A DNA stretch of 36,989 nt from assembly GCA_002788755.1 (NCBI GenBank), contig PFRW01000005.1, positions 1 to 36,989 of the forward strand. Direction: 5' to 3'. The notes under the pieces are model-generated. The model did not search any database, was not told the origin of the DNA, and saw only the letters and a list, made by a program, of their open reading frames with translations. The position numbers and the translations under genes were made by a program. Source of the DNA: Candidatus Peregrinibacteria bacterium CG_4_9_14_0_2_um_filter_41_14 (lineage in GTDB: Bacteria > Patescibacteriota > Gracilibacteria > UBA1369 > UM-FILTER-41-14). Below are positions 1-8,167 of this stretch, piece after piece (within the stretch, counting starts at the first letter, position 1; each line of letters begins with the position of its first letter).

Positions 1-372
<372 letters not shown>

Positions 373-432
373 TTCTGCTAAATACTTTTAGCCAGTAAAT
401 TGCATAACAACAAACAACCATAAGTGGTTTTC

Positions 433-547
433 TCTTGGTGTCTATGGAGAAGGAGGTACACCTGTTCCCATCTCGAACACAGCAGTTAAGCCCTTCATCG
501 CCGATGATACTTAGGCTAGACCTTGGTAAAGTAGGACGACGCCAAGA
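433..547 (+). rRNA. rrf: 5S ribosomal RNA
   Basis: About 115 bases with the 5S hallmarks: the helix I strands TCTTGGTG (433-440) and CGCCAAGA (540-547) pair, and the conserved CCCATCTCGAACAC block is at 467-480. It follows 23S directly. The flanks CCATAAGT (419-426) and ACTTATGG (556-563) are perfect reverse complements and could form a processing stem around the precursor. Confidence 0.95.
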
Positions 548-578
548 TAAAGCTACTTATGGCAAGTACAACAAAAGG

Positions 579-621
579 AACACACTATTCGTATAGCGAT
601 ACTATAAGAGGTGTGTTTTTT
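579..621 (+). terminator. Intrinsic terminator of the rRNA operon
   Basis: AACACAC (579-585) pairs with GTGTGTT (611-617) and runs into a T tract to 621. A smaller GTAT/ATAC hairpin sits in the loop. It lies right after 5S, and its far side faces the end of the minus-strand gene at 637, so it also separates convergent transcripts. Confidence 0.75.
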
Positions 622-636
622 GCGTATGTGTGAACT

Positions 637-1368
637 CTAAGCCAAATTAAACTCTGTCGGGTCCGTAACCTTCTGATTGCGTGACGTAATTGGATTGTAG
701 ATGTTGTAGTACAATTCCACCAACTTGCTAGTGTCTAACTGGCTAACTTTAAGACCACAATTTTCCAAACCTGCAATTACAGTGCTTACACGCTGGTTTA
801 AGCCTTTTATTAGACGTTCGAACTCTTTATGCCGTTTTTGAATTTCGACAGCTGTATCGGCCATTTTAAAGCGCTGAAAGAACTTTGTGAATATCGAAGT
901 CTTTTGGGATCTTAATGGGTCAAAAGGAACTACTACGTAGAAAGCTTTGTCCATAATATCGGCAAATTCTAACAGGCGGTGGATATATTCTACATACTCA
1001 AAAGTCTGCTTTTGTAAAAGTGGGTTTTTTTGCTTTTCACCAATACTTTTTAAGTTACTTAAATAATTATCCAAATCTAATTTTTTAGATCGAACTACAA
1101 TTTGAATTGGAAAGTCCAAAGTATTAAGAAAAGCCTGATAAGAGTAAATAATCGCATTCTGTTCCTCTTCAGATTTTAGATTGAAATTGACACTAGTTGT
1201 CTCCAAGACGACCCTAAGCCCTCCATTTTTGAGAACCAGGACATTGTCCCTAATTTCGGCAATACGGAGGTGGGTTTGGGTGGCCGACCCGCTGATTAGC
1301 TTGGCACCTTTAACTTTGCTTGCCTTTGCACCCTGTACCACATTTGTATCTTGCAATTTTGTCGCCAT
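637..1368 (-). CDS. TraC-like domain protein (type IV secretion/conjugation-like apparatus)
   Basis: 243 residues. It resembles the short TraC-like proteins encoded next to PrgI proteins in Patescibacteria genomes, thought to be the N-terminal part of a VirB4/TraC-type ATPase split off as a separate protein. The recognisable core is around residues 35-105, with a segment reading LDFPIQIVVRSKKLDLDNYL. No Walker A motif is present, so it is not itself an ATPase. The start ATG is two bases after the stop of the upstream PrgI gene, so the two are one transcript. The VirB4 ATPase often found downstream is absent here; the rRNA operon lies there instead. Role in the apparatus is inferred from family and neighbourhood. 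Confidence 0.75.
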   Translation of the reverse strand: MATKLQDTNVVQGAKASKVKGAKLISGSATQTHLRIAEIRDNVLVLKNGGLRVVLETTSVNFNLKSEEEQNAIIYSYQAFLNTLDFPIQIVVRSKKLDLDNYLSNLKSIGEKQKNPLLQKQTFEYVEYIHRLLEFADIMDKAFYVVVPFDPLRSQKTSIFTKFFQRFKMADTAVEIQKRHKEFERLIKGLNQRVSTVIAGLENCGLKVSQLDTSKLVELYYNIYNPITSRNQKVTDPTEFNLA

Positions 1369-1370
1369 AA

Positions 1371-1811
1371 CTAAGAGTTAGGATTATCAATTTCATTAAT
1401 TTTTCTTGAAAGTTCAAGCAATTTTTGACGTTTTTCGAGATTTGTCAGCTCAGCCTCCTTTTTAGAATCTTTTTTAATTTCATCCGGCAAAGGCTTTAAG
1501 ACAGACAGACGAACATCATCTTCACCCTGGCGCCAATATCTAATTTTAGGTTTAAAACTAAACTCAATAAAATAGAGAGCTGCCTCTAAAAAAGTCATAT
1601 CTTTAATCTTTACAAAGGCAATAATCAGCGTTAGCAAAGCAATAATTACCACCGGCGGGCCCCAAACGGTCCAGACAAAAGATTGTGCCAAAAGAATATA
1701 AATCGCATAGGCAAAACCACCACCCACTAGCACTATTGCCAGCTGTTTAAACGTTACCGGCCCAATAATTGTATCGGCACGTTGTACGTCTTGAGGGATT
1801 TGAAACTGCAT
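1371..1811 (-). CDS. PrgI family membrane protein
   Basis: 146 residues. The N-terminal motif QFQIPQDVQRADTIIGPVTF followed by two adjacent hydrophobic segments (about residues 25-45 and 50-68) and a charged cytoplasmic tail is the pattern of PrgI family proteins, small membrane partners of VirB4/TraC-type proteins (VirB3-like role). First gene of a two-gene unit with the TraC-like gene. An extended -10 promoter lies just upstream. In Patescibacteria such pairs are common and may belong to a DNA uptake or secretion machine; that function is inferred. Confidence 0.8.
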   Translation of the reverse strand: MQFQIPQDVQRADTIIGPVTFKQLAIVLVGGGFAYAIYILLAQSFVWTVWGPPVVIIALLTLIIAFVKIKDMTFLEAALYFIEFSFKPKIRYWRQGEDDVRLSVLKPLPDEIKKDSKKEAELTNLEKRQKLLELSRKINEIDNPNS

Positions 1812-1832
1812 ACGCTCTATTTACATCCAGTA

Positions 1833-1841
1833 ATTATAGCA
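1833..1841 (-). promoter_or_regulatory. Extended -10 promoter of the PrgI/TraC-like unit
   Basis: On the minus strand TGCTATAAT (TGn extension plus a perfect TATAAT) lies about 22 bases before the PrgI start codon. A weak -35 (TTTAAT) sits 17 bases upstream. This gives a leader of roughly 15 bases. Confidence 0.55.
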
Positions 1842-1872
1842 TATTAAAGCTAAAAATTAAAGCATTTAGCAC

Positions 1873-2319
1873 CTAAATTTCAATATCATCGTAAAGGTAG
1901 ATAAATCCCTCATCTTTTACCTGGTTATAATACTTTCGATCCGCTGTAATAAAGATGGCATTAAGCTCTTTGGCCAGAATATGAAAAGCAGCGTCGTAAT
2001 AGCTGATTTTTGGGTATTTTTGCACCATTTTTGCCACCGATTGCATTCCCAAATAGTCCAAGGGAACGATACCTATATCTAGATCATAAAAACGATTTAT
2101 TGCTTCTTCAAACTCTGGTAAATCTCTAAATTCTCTAGTTAGCGTATTTCCAACTTCATACACTAGTATAGATGGCGCAAATAAGGCGATTTCTCTACTA
2201 TGGTGGTACTTCAATAAATAATCCACCGTCTCCGGGCTGGTAGATTCATCTAAAAAACTATTTAAGATGACAGAACTATCAACTACGTAAGGCTTATGCT
2301 TTAAAATTTTAATGGCCAT
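1873..2319 (-). CDS. vapC: PIN-domain ribonuclease toxin (VapC family)
   Basis: 149 residues from the ATG at 2319 (a TTG four codons earlier is less likely). PIN fold with the acidic metal-binding set visible: D14 in YVVDSSVILN, E55 in LVYEVGNTL, D109 in ISYYDAAFHIL and D127 in FITADRKYY. PIN toxins are Mg-dependent endoribonucleases, many cutting tRNA or rRNA. The start overlaps the end of the upstream antitoxin gene by 11 bases, the usual coupled VapBC order. The target RNA cannot be inferred. Confidence 0.85.
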   Translation of the reverse strand: MAIKILKHKPYVVDSSVILNSFLDESTSPETVDYLLKYHHSREIALFAPSILVYEVGNTLTREFRDLPEFEEAINRFYDLDIGIVPLDYLGMQSVAKMVQKYPKISYYDAAFHILAKELNAIFITADRKYYNQVKDEGFIYLYDDIEI

Positions 2320-2578
2320 GGTAACGATCAAATCTTATTAATTCTACAGCACTCAATTGTGATTTTCGCTTTTTATGATTATTCTTACGAAACTCTAAAA
2401 ACCAATCCATAGAAGATTCATCCTGATTATGACTCCGTTTATTAAAATCTTTTTCAACCAGCTCGCCTATATATTTACTTTTATTTGCCCCTTTTGTTAA
2501 ACGGTTAAGTTTTACAACCGCACTTGGCGACAAAGACAACGTTACTCTTTTAAAACCTGCTTTTTTTGGTTTAATCAT
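2309..2578 (-). CDS. vapB: Ribbon-helix-helix antitoxin (VapB-like)
   Basis: 89 residues. The N-terminal half has the beta-strand RVTLSLSPSAV followed by two helices (KLNRLTKGANKSKYIGELV), which fits a ribbon-helix-helix DNA-binding dimer. The C-terminal half, rich in K/R/N/H, would be the part that occupies the PIN toxin. It precedes and overlaps the toxin gene. Two perfect direct repeats just upstream of its start are a candidate autoregulatory operator. Confidence 0.75.
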   Translation of the reverse strand: MIKPKKAGFKRVTLSLSPSAVVKLNRLTKGANKSKYIGELVEKDFNKRSHNQDESSMDWFLEFRKNNHKKRKSQLSAVELIRFDRYHGH

Positions 2579-2591
2579 AAAGCTTAATTAC

Positions 2592-2613
2592 TTACATAAC
2601 AATTTTACATAAC
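2592..2613 (-). promoter_or_regulatory. Direct-repeat operator candidate of the vapBC unit
   Basis: Minus strand reads GTTATGTAA twice, separated by four bases (repeat period 13). The repeats lie 14-35 bases before the antitoxin start and overlap where a promoter would be. Tandem short repeats are what ribbon-helix-helix antitoxins typically bind. Binding is inferred. Confidence 0.45.
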
Positions 2614-2706
2614 TTTTTTATCAAACACAACTATTTAGTCCGGCTTCCTTTACTTTTCCTGTAGATTCTGCCAAACTCCACTTCGCATTAACGAGCAGAA
2701 AAACAT

Positions 2707-4509
2707 ATGATAGACTCCAATATTCGCAATTTTTGTATTATCGCCCATATCGATCACGGTAAATCAACCTTGGCCGATCGGTTACTAGAGTTAACAAACA
2801 CAATTCAAAAAAGAGCCATGAAAGCCCAGCTACTGGACACAATGGACATTGAACAAGAGCGTGGCATTACCATTAAATTGCAGCCGGTTCGCATGGATTA
2901 TGAAAAGGACGGCAAGCACTACATTTTAAACTTAATTGATACCCCCGGACACGTTGATTTTACCTACGAAGTTTCCCGTAGTTTAGCGGCCTGCGAAGGC
3001 GCCATTTTAGTTGTGGATGCCAGTCAAGGCATTGAGGCGCAAACTTTGGCAAACACTTACTTGGCAATTGAACACAATCTGGAAATTATCCCGGTCATGA
3101 ACAAAATCGATCTGCCATTTGCCGACCCAGAACGTGTTGGTCGCGAAATCGAAAATACATTTGGCATTCCCAAAGAAGATATTTTGGCAATTTCCGCTAA
3201 AGACGGAACCAACGTTGATAAGCTTCTCGATTTAATTGTGAAACAAATTCCCCCGGCTAAAATTGAAAATACCGATCAAACTAAAGCCCTAATTTTTGAC
3301 TCCGTTTATGATCAATACAAAGGCGTAGTTGCTTTTGTACGTGTAAACGAGGGCACCATTACCGTTGGCGACAAAGTGACCCTGTTAAACACCAAAACCC
3401 AGTTTGAAGTACTTGAAGTCGGCTACTTTAGGCCGGCATACGAAAAGGCCAGAGAACTGAAATCCGGCGAAGTTGGTTATGTGGTTACCGGCCTTAAAAG
3501 TGTAGGTGAAGCCCGAGTAGGGGACACAATCTGGCAATCTAAAACCACAAAACTTGAAGACGCTGTCCCTCTTCCCGGCTACAAAAAAGTCAAACCGTTC
3601 GTCTTTGCCAGTATTTTTTGTACCGAAGGCGAAGATTTCCCCCTTTTGCGTGACGCTCTTGATAAATTAAGCCTAAATGACAGCGCCCTGCAATTTGAAC
3701 CGGAACAGTCCACCGCCTTAGGCTACGGCTTTAGATGCGGCTTTTTAGGCCTCCTCCATTTGGAAATTGTTCAAGAACGACTGGAGCGCGAATATGATCT
3801 CGACCTAGTTGTTACAGCACCATCTGTGTCTTACGTTGCCATATTAACTAACGGTGACAGGGTCGAAGTTTCAACCCCATCGCAACTGCCGGACCGCGCC
3901 CATATTGATAAAATTGAAGAACCTTGGGTTGATGTCGAAATTTTAGTCCCAAAAGATTACGTTGGTAACGTGATGAAACTTTGCCAAGAAAACCGGGGCC
4001 ACAGCAAAAATATTCAATATTTGGATGAAAACCGTGTGCTTTTAGTTTTTGAAATGCCTCTAGCCAACATTGTTGTCGATTTTTATGATCATCTGAAAAG
4101 TACAACCTCCGGCTATGCCTCTATGAGCTACGAGTTTAAAGAAAACCGAGCCGGTGACCTGGTTAAGGTCGACATTTTGATTGCTGGCGAAGAAGTTGAT
4201 GCCTTATCTGTAATGACTCACCGTAGCGAAGCACAAGAAATTGGCTCCCGCCTTACCAAAAGACTTAAACAGGTAATTCCCAAAGCCCAGTTTGAAATTG
4301 CCTTACAAGCCGCCATTGGTGCCAAAGTCATCGCCCGTGAAAGTATTAGTGCCTTGCGTAAAGACGTTATCGCCAAACTATACGGAGGTGACCGAACCCG
4401 TAAAGACAAGCTCCTCAAAAAACAAAAGGCCGGTAAAAAGCGGATGAAACAAGTCGGCAAAATCAATCTACCCCAAGAAGCATTCCTCGCTATTCTAAAA
4501 AGAGACTAA
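2707..4509 (+). CDS. lepA: Elongation factor 4 (back-translocase LepA)
   Basis: 600 residues, full length for LepA. GTPase motifs in order: G1 AHIDHGKST (about 13-21), G3 DTPGH (about 79-83), G4 NKID (about 133-136). Domains II-V follow, and the LepA-specific C-terminal domain carries the basic stretch YGGDRTRKDKLLKKQKAGKK. LepA binds elongating ribosomes and helps under stress and during initiation/assembly. Ends four bases inside the convergent pseudouridine synthase gene. No clear Shine-Dalgarno is seen before the ATG. Confidence 0.97.
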   Translation: MIDSNIRNFCIIAHIDHGKSTLADRLLELTNTIQKRAMKAQLLDTMDIEQERGITIKLQPVRMDYEKDGKHYILNLIDTPGHVDFTYEVSRSLAACEGAILVVDASQGIEAQTLANTYLAIEHNLEIIPVMNKIDLPFADPERVGREIENTFGIPKEDILAISAKDGTNVDKLLDLIVKQIPPAKIENTDQTKALIFDSVYDQYKGVVAFVRVNEGTITVGDKVTLLNTKTQFEVLEVGYFRPAYEKARELKSGEVGYVVTGLKSVGEARVGDTIWQSKTTKLEDAVPLPGYKKVKPFVFASIFCTEGEDFPLLRDALDKLSLNDSALQFEPEQSTALGYGFRCGFLGLLHLEIVQERLEREYDLDLVVTAPSVSYVAILTNGDRVEVSTPSQLPDRAHIDKIEEPWVDVEILVPKDYVGNVMKLCQENRGHSKNIQYLDENRVLLVFEMPLANIVVDFYDHLKSTTSGYASMSYEFKENRAGDLVKVDILIAGEEVDALSVMTHRSEAQEIGSRLTKRLKQVIPKAQFEIALQAAIGAKVIARESISALRKDVIAKLYGGDRTRKDKLLKKQKAGKKRMKQVGKINLPQEAFLAILKRD

Positions 4510-5207
4510 CCTAGCAGCTGTTTTAGTTCTTGTTCTGTTAAATCGCGCCAATCGCCTTCTTCCAGCCTGGAGTCCATCCAAAGCTTGTTCATTCTAATGC
4601 GTTTTAAACTAACAACCGGAATTCCTACCTTGCGGCAAATTCTGCGAATTTGCCTGTTCTTACCCTCCGTAATAATAATGCGCATGGTGTTTTTAGTAAC
4701 CAATTTAATGGTTGTCGGCTTTGTCTCTTCACCTAAAATTCTTACTCCGTCCTCCAGTTTGTCTCTTCGGCCCGCTGTAATTGTGCCTTCTACCTCCACC
4801 TCGTACTCTTTTTCTTTTTCAAAACTCGGATGGAGTAGTTGGTGCGTAATCCGCCCATCGTTTGTCAAGATTAGCAGCCCAGTAGTTTCCTTATCCAGCC
4901 GTCCAATTGGAAAAATACGCTCCGGCACATCCACCAAATCAACAACAGTTTCATCATCTACGTGTGAGGCACAAGTTGTCACCACACCCGCCGGCTTATT
5001 AAGCATAATGTAGCGCATCTTTTCCTCATTGGCCCGCAAGCGGGGATCTACCTCCACCTTGTCCTTGTCCGGATCGATCTTCACACCCATCTCTGTTACC
5101 ACGGCGCCATTTACGGTAATCAGCCCATCGGCAATATACTCCTCGCACTTACGGCGAGAGCCCACACCCAATTGTGCCAAATGTTTTTGGAGGCGAATTT
5201 CTGTCAT
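4506..5207 (-). CDS. rRNA pseudouridine synthase (RsuA/RluB/RluE/RluF family)
   Basis: 233 residues from the ATG at 5207 (MTEIRLQKHLAQLG); a longer frame to 5255 begins with a non-ATG codon and adds residues with no family resemblance. N-terminal S4 RNA-binding domain (about 1-60) and pseudouridine synthase domain with catalytic motif GRLDKETTGLLILTNDG, the Asp being the nucleophile. The C-terminal motif EGKNRQIRRICRKVG is typical of the RsuA class. It converts a specific rRNA uridine to pseudouridine; whether 16S (RsuA) or 23S (RluB) cannot be decided from sequence alone. Confidence 0.92.
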   Translation of the reverse strand: MTEIRLQKHLAQLGVGSRRKCEEYIADGLITVNGAVVTEMGVKIDPDKDKVEVDPRLRANEEKMRYIMLNKPAGVVTTCASHVDDETVVDLVDVPERIFPIGRLDKETTGLLILTNDGRITHQLLHPSFEKEKEYEVEVEGTITAGRRDKLEDGVRILGEETKPTTIKLVTKNTMRIIITEGKNRQIRRICRKVGIPVVSLKRIRMNKLWMDSRLEEGDWRDLTEQELKQLLG

Positions 5208-5334
5208 ACGTAAGTGTTGTTTCCAAAAGTAGGTTCTATTTTTTAAGTATACCAAAAAAAGCCGAAAAAACCAAACTTTTCCTTTGCATTAGCATGCCGA
5301 TCTGGTAAATTAGGCGCTGCAAGTGCAATTACAT

Positions 5335-5409
5335 TGGGGCGTGGCCAAGTGGTAAGGCAGCTGGTTTTGGTCCAGCCATTCGTGGGTTCGAATCCTACCG
5401 CCCCAGCCA
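5335..5409 (+). tRNA. tRNA-Gln (anticodon TTG), CCA encoded
   Basis: Cloverleaf readable: acceptor TGGGGCG / CGCCCCA, anticodon stem GCTGG / CCAGC enclosing TTTTGGT with anticodon TTG, T arm GTGGG-TTCGAAT-CCTAC, discriminator G, and CCA at 5407-5409. A close paralogue with anticodon CTG is at 12197. Confidence 0.95.
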
Positions 5410-5574
5410 ACAGTTCGAGCGCAAGCGAGAACCTTTTTCTGTTGTGATGTGAATGAGGTTAACTAACGATTTGGACCCGATTCATAATTTGGTGTATTTA
5501 TATTCTGGCAGGTACCCCGTATTTTAGACAGTAGTTCTGAAAAGAGCTAAAATCTAAAATATAATACAATACAT

Positions 5575-6435
5575 ATGAGCCACAAAATACCAATAGAAGT
5601 GCGAAATTTAGTTATGGAACGTATTAAAGTAGATGGTATTAATGCAAATTGCAACAGCCAAAGAAGCCAAAGAAGCCAAAGATTTTATCTATCGGGAATT
5701 TGGAATTGACTGGCATCTTCATTGGGTTCAGAAACTTCTTAAAAAAAACTTTGCTGTTCATTTAAGAAGATCAGGGGAATCCCAGGGAATGCGCCAAATG
5801 AAGCCGTCCAAGCATCATTTGTAGAGGAGTATAATGGTATTAAGGCTCGCGCAGATAAGGGTGATATTCACTTACTCTTTTTTGACCCCACTCATCAGGT
5901 TCACAACACCATCTTTGGCAAATGCTGGCAGAAAAGGGGAGCAGAGGGAACTCTCGTGCTTCCTTCAAATACCGGAAGAAAAAGGATTTCTATATTGGGA
6001 GCGATGAATCCCATTTCACTTCAATTTACCAGTATCATCACGGAAGACAATTGCGATCAATTCATGATGCAGGAGATGCTCAAACAGATCAGGATTGAAT
6101 ATTCTGATCACAAACAAATCATCATGATTCTGGATAATGCCAGCTACAACCATGCCTACAGTGTGCGTGACCTTGCTGAAGAACTGAATATCCAATTGAA
6201 GTTCTTACCACCCTACTGTCCTAACCTCAACCTCATTGAAAGACTGTGGAAATTCATGAAGAAAAAAGCTCTTTCTTCTATCTACTTTCCAACTTTTTTG
6301 GACTTCATATCGGCCATCTCCAACTTCTGTGTTCAGATTGAAAATTATGATTCAGAACTTAAGAGATTATTTGGCAAAAATTTGAAATTATTAAAGAGGT
6401 TTAGTATAACAGCATATCATAACTTGGATACATGA
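5575..6435 (+). pseudogene. Broken IS630-family transposase
   Basis: An IS630/Tc1-like DDE transposase in pieces. The N-terminus begins at the ATG at 5575 (MSHKIPIEVRNLVMERIKVD), then the frame shifts near 5640. The middle piece (DWHLHWVQKLLKK) shifts again near 5760. The last piece runs open from about 5761 to the stop at 6433-6435. It carries all three catalytic acids: D in LLFFDPTHQ, D in MILDNASYN, E in LNLIERLWKFMKK. The segment before DWHLHW is much shorter than the usual helix-turn-helix region, suggesting an internal deletion besides the two frameshifts. No clear terminal inverted repeats or TA duplication were found. It sits just downstream of tRNA-Gln. Confidence 0.8.
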
Positions 6436-6441
6436 ATTATT

Positions 6442-6472
6442 GTTAGTGGCTTCGCCACTAACTTAATTCTTT
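6442..6472 (+). terminator. Intrinsic terminator after the transposase remnant
   Basis: GTTAGTGGC (6442-6450) pairs perfectly with GCCACTAAC (6454-6462) across a TTC loop, followed by TTAATTCTTTT. Strong stem, moderately T-rich tail. Bases 6473-6582 hold no gene that I can support. Confidence 0.6.
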
Positions 6473-6582
6473 TCACTTAAAATGTGATCGGAATTGCTGC
6501 AACCTTAACAAGCAATAAGCCAAATATCTACCTCATGGGATACTCCACACAACCAAACTTATAATCGTCCACCTGTCAACAT

Positions 6583-6633
6583 TTTACAAATTCCCTGTAA
6601 ACAAATTGCTATATTTTTACATCCGGAGTAAAA
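6583..6633 (+). promoter_or_regulatory. Two inverted-repeat operator candidates before the Panacea antitoxin
   Basis: TTTACA-n7-TGTAAA at 6583-6601 and TTTTAC-n7-GTAAAA at 6615-6633 share the same core and arm spacing. They lie 25-75 bases before the start of an XRE-type antitoxin gene, where an autoregulatory operator and promoter are expected. No convincing -35/-10 pair was found. Binding is inferred. Confidence 0.45.
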
Positions 6634-6657
6634 TTATATTACACTAACCTTTGCTAT

Positions 6658-7362
6658 ATGGCTTATAAAAATCTTAAAGAATTAAGGACAAGGTTTAATA
6701 TATCGCAAGTAGAATTAGCTCAAAGACTAGGCATTTCTCGCCCTACTTTAATAAAAATAGAAAAAGGCGAAAAGGCTTTAACTCCCCAACAAGAACAAAT
6801 CTGTGATCAAATTTTTAAATTTTCCGAACATAATGATTCCCAAATTAGAATCAACATTCCTCAGCAAAAACTAGATAAATTTGAACAAGTTTTGCTTTAT
6901 GTTCTACAAAAAGTTGGCGCTAAGCCAAATGTAGGGGAAACCGTTTTATATAAGCTCCTCTATTTTATCGATTTTGATTATTACGAAAAGTTTGAGCAGC
7001 AACTTATGGGTTTAACCTATATCAAAAACCACTTTGGCCCTACTCCCAGAGAGTTTAAAAAAGTCATAGACGACATGGTTACCCACGGTAAGCTTGAGGC
7101 GGTGCGCTCAACCTATTTTTCTAAAGACCAAAAAAAATATCTCCCCAAGGTTAATCCTAATTTAGGCAACTTTAATGGTAATGAGCTTGAGATGATTGAC
7201 TCTGTGCTAGAAAGGTATGCAGATAAGTCCGCTAGCCAGCTTTCTGATATATCTCATAGAGATATGCCCTGGATGGCAGCAAAAATGCAGGAAAACATTG
7301 AATACGAACTCGTCTTTTACAGATCAGAGGAATTTTCTGTTCGTGATTATGATGCACTTTAA
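6658..7362 (+). CDS. XRE helix-turn-helix / Panacea (SocA-like, DUF4065) antitoxin
   Basis: 234 residues. Residues about 1-60 are an XRE-type HTH (SQVELAQRLGISRPTLIKIE). Residues about 75-180 match the Panacea/SocA-type domain (ETVLYKLLYFIDFDYYEKFE, then FGPTPREFKKVIDDM). Panacea domains are known as unusually promiscuous antitoxin domains that neutralise unrelated toxins, and HTH-Panacea fusions usually autoregulate. The following RelE-like gene starts 12 bases after the stop, consistent with an antitoxin-first toxin-antitoxin operon. Two dyads upstream are candidate operators. Confidence 0.85.
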   Translation: MAYKNLKELRTRFNISQVELAQRLGISRPTLIKIEKGEKALTPQQEQICDQIFKFSEHNDSQIRINIPQQKLDKFEQVLLYVLQKVGAKPNVGETVLYKLLYFIDFDYYEKFEQQLMGLTYIKNHFGPTPREFKKVIDDMVTHGKLEAVRSTYFSKDQKKYLPKVNPNLGNFNGNELEMIDSVLERYADKSASQLSDISHRDMPWMAAKMQENIEYELVFYRSEEFSVRDYDAL

Positions 7363-7374
7363 TCTTGTTTGCTA

Positions 7375-7722
7375 ATGAACATTGAGCATACAGTTGAGTT
7401 TGAAAAAGATCTTAAAAAATTGTCTAAAAAGTACAGAACTTTATCAGATGACCTTAAAAATTTAAAAAAGGCGATCTGCTCTTCTCCAGAAGGAAATGGC
7501 ACAAAGCACTGGAATTTGATTACAAGTTTAGGTGAAAACTCTGTGTATAAGGTTCGACTAGCTTCACGTAGTGTTGGTGGTGACAAATTAAGAGTTATCT
7601 ACAAGTACAATAAAGGGCAAGTAGTATTATTGTTTATTGAACTCTATTTTAAAGGTGATAAAGTAAATGAGGATGCAGCAAGGATCAAAAAATATTGCAA
7701 CAACCGAAAAAATTCCACTTAA
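7375..7722 (+). CDS. RelE/ParE-superfamily toxin paired with the Panacea antitoxin
   Basis: 115 residues from the ATG at 7375 (a TTG two codons earlier is possible). It shows the RelE/ParE layout: N-terminal helices rich in Lys (EFEKDLKKLSKKYRTLSDDL), then beta-strands with KVRLASRSVGGDKLRVIYKY and a terminal strand and helix (VLLFIELYFKGDKV, NEDAARIKKYC). RelE-type members cleave mRNA in the ribosomal A site, while ParE members poison gyrase; which applies is undecided. Its pairing with a Panacea rather than a classical RelB or HigA antitoxin is the noteworthy part. Confidence 0.75.
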   Translation: MNIEHTVEFEKDLKKLSKKYRTLSDDLKNLKKAICSSPEGNGTKHWNLITSLGENSVYKVRLASRSVGGDKLRVIYKYNKGQVVLLFIELYFKGDKVNEDAARIKKYCNNRKNST

Positions 7723-7861
7723 AGAATTTCAAAAATTAATCAGAGAATACCTCTACACCCAAAGGCTACCTCAGGACCAAGTCATCGTTGATTTAATACC
7801 CGAACAAGACCAACCCCACATACTCGAACGCAAAGGCGTAATTGATCGAATTAAGGGGTGA
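7673..7861 (+). CDS. Small hypothetical protein downstream of the toxin
   Basis: About 62 residues from the ATG at 7673. It overlaps the toxin 3' end by 50 bases in another frame and then runs 46 codons beyond it. The sequence is polar and charged (KIPLKEFQKLIREYLYTQRL, QVIVDLIPEQDQPHILERKG) and looks like a folded small domain, not a random shadow. No family recognised. It could be a third gene of the toxin-antitoxin unit, or a remnant. Confidence 0.4.
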   Translation: MQQGSKNIATTEKIPLKEFQKLIREYLYTQRLPQDQVIVDLIPEQDQPHILERKGVIDRIKG

Positions 7862-8167
7862 TTGAGAATATTGTGGATATTTTTGAATGGTAGGACTGCT
7901 AACTACGGCGTTTACTACCTCCATTCCAAGGTCGTAGCCATATTGCATAACTTAGTCACAAAATTTGTAAATATCTCGGGAGCTTACCATGGTTTTGTAG
8001 GCGGTAGATCAATTTCAAACATTGGATGACAGCATCAATAGAGGCATGTATAAAGAGGGAGCACAGCCATGGTTGGTAAAAAGATCCAGTTTTTGCAGGG
8101 ATGATTTTAATGAAATAACTTAAATAGTGCTAAAAAGGGTACTTGCCACCAGTGTGTTTATTAGCCA
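7862..8167. other. Gene-free interval of about 306 bases
   Basis: I see no supported gene, RNA or repeat. The minus strand has a 57-codon stretch without stops (7956-8129), but it has no ATG and no recognisable motif. Confidence 0.6.

Noticed and set aside
4585..5013. 142-codon plus-strand frame inside the pseudouridine synthase gene
   Set aside because: Antisense shadow of a clearly identified gene; low-complexity Ser/Val composition.
5335..5409. tRNA-Gln as an attachment site for the following insertion
   Set aside because: No direct repeat of the tRNA 3' end was found near the IS630 remnant, and there is no integrase gene.
5652..5682. AAGAAGCCAAAG short tandem repeat as a CRISPR-like or regulatory repeat
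   Set aside because: Only a three-unit codon-level repeat inside the broken transposase; no spacer structure. No CRISPR array was seen anywhere in the window.
7956..8129. 57-codon open stretch on the minus strand in the gene-free interval
   Set aside because: No ATG, no Shine-Dalgarno and no recognisable motif; length is compatible with chance.
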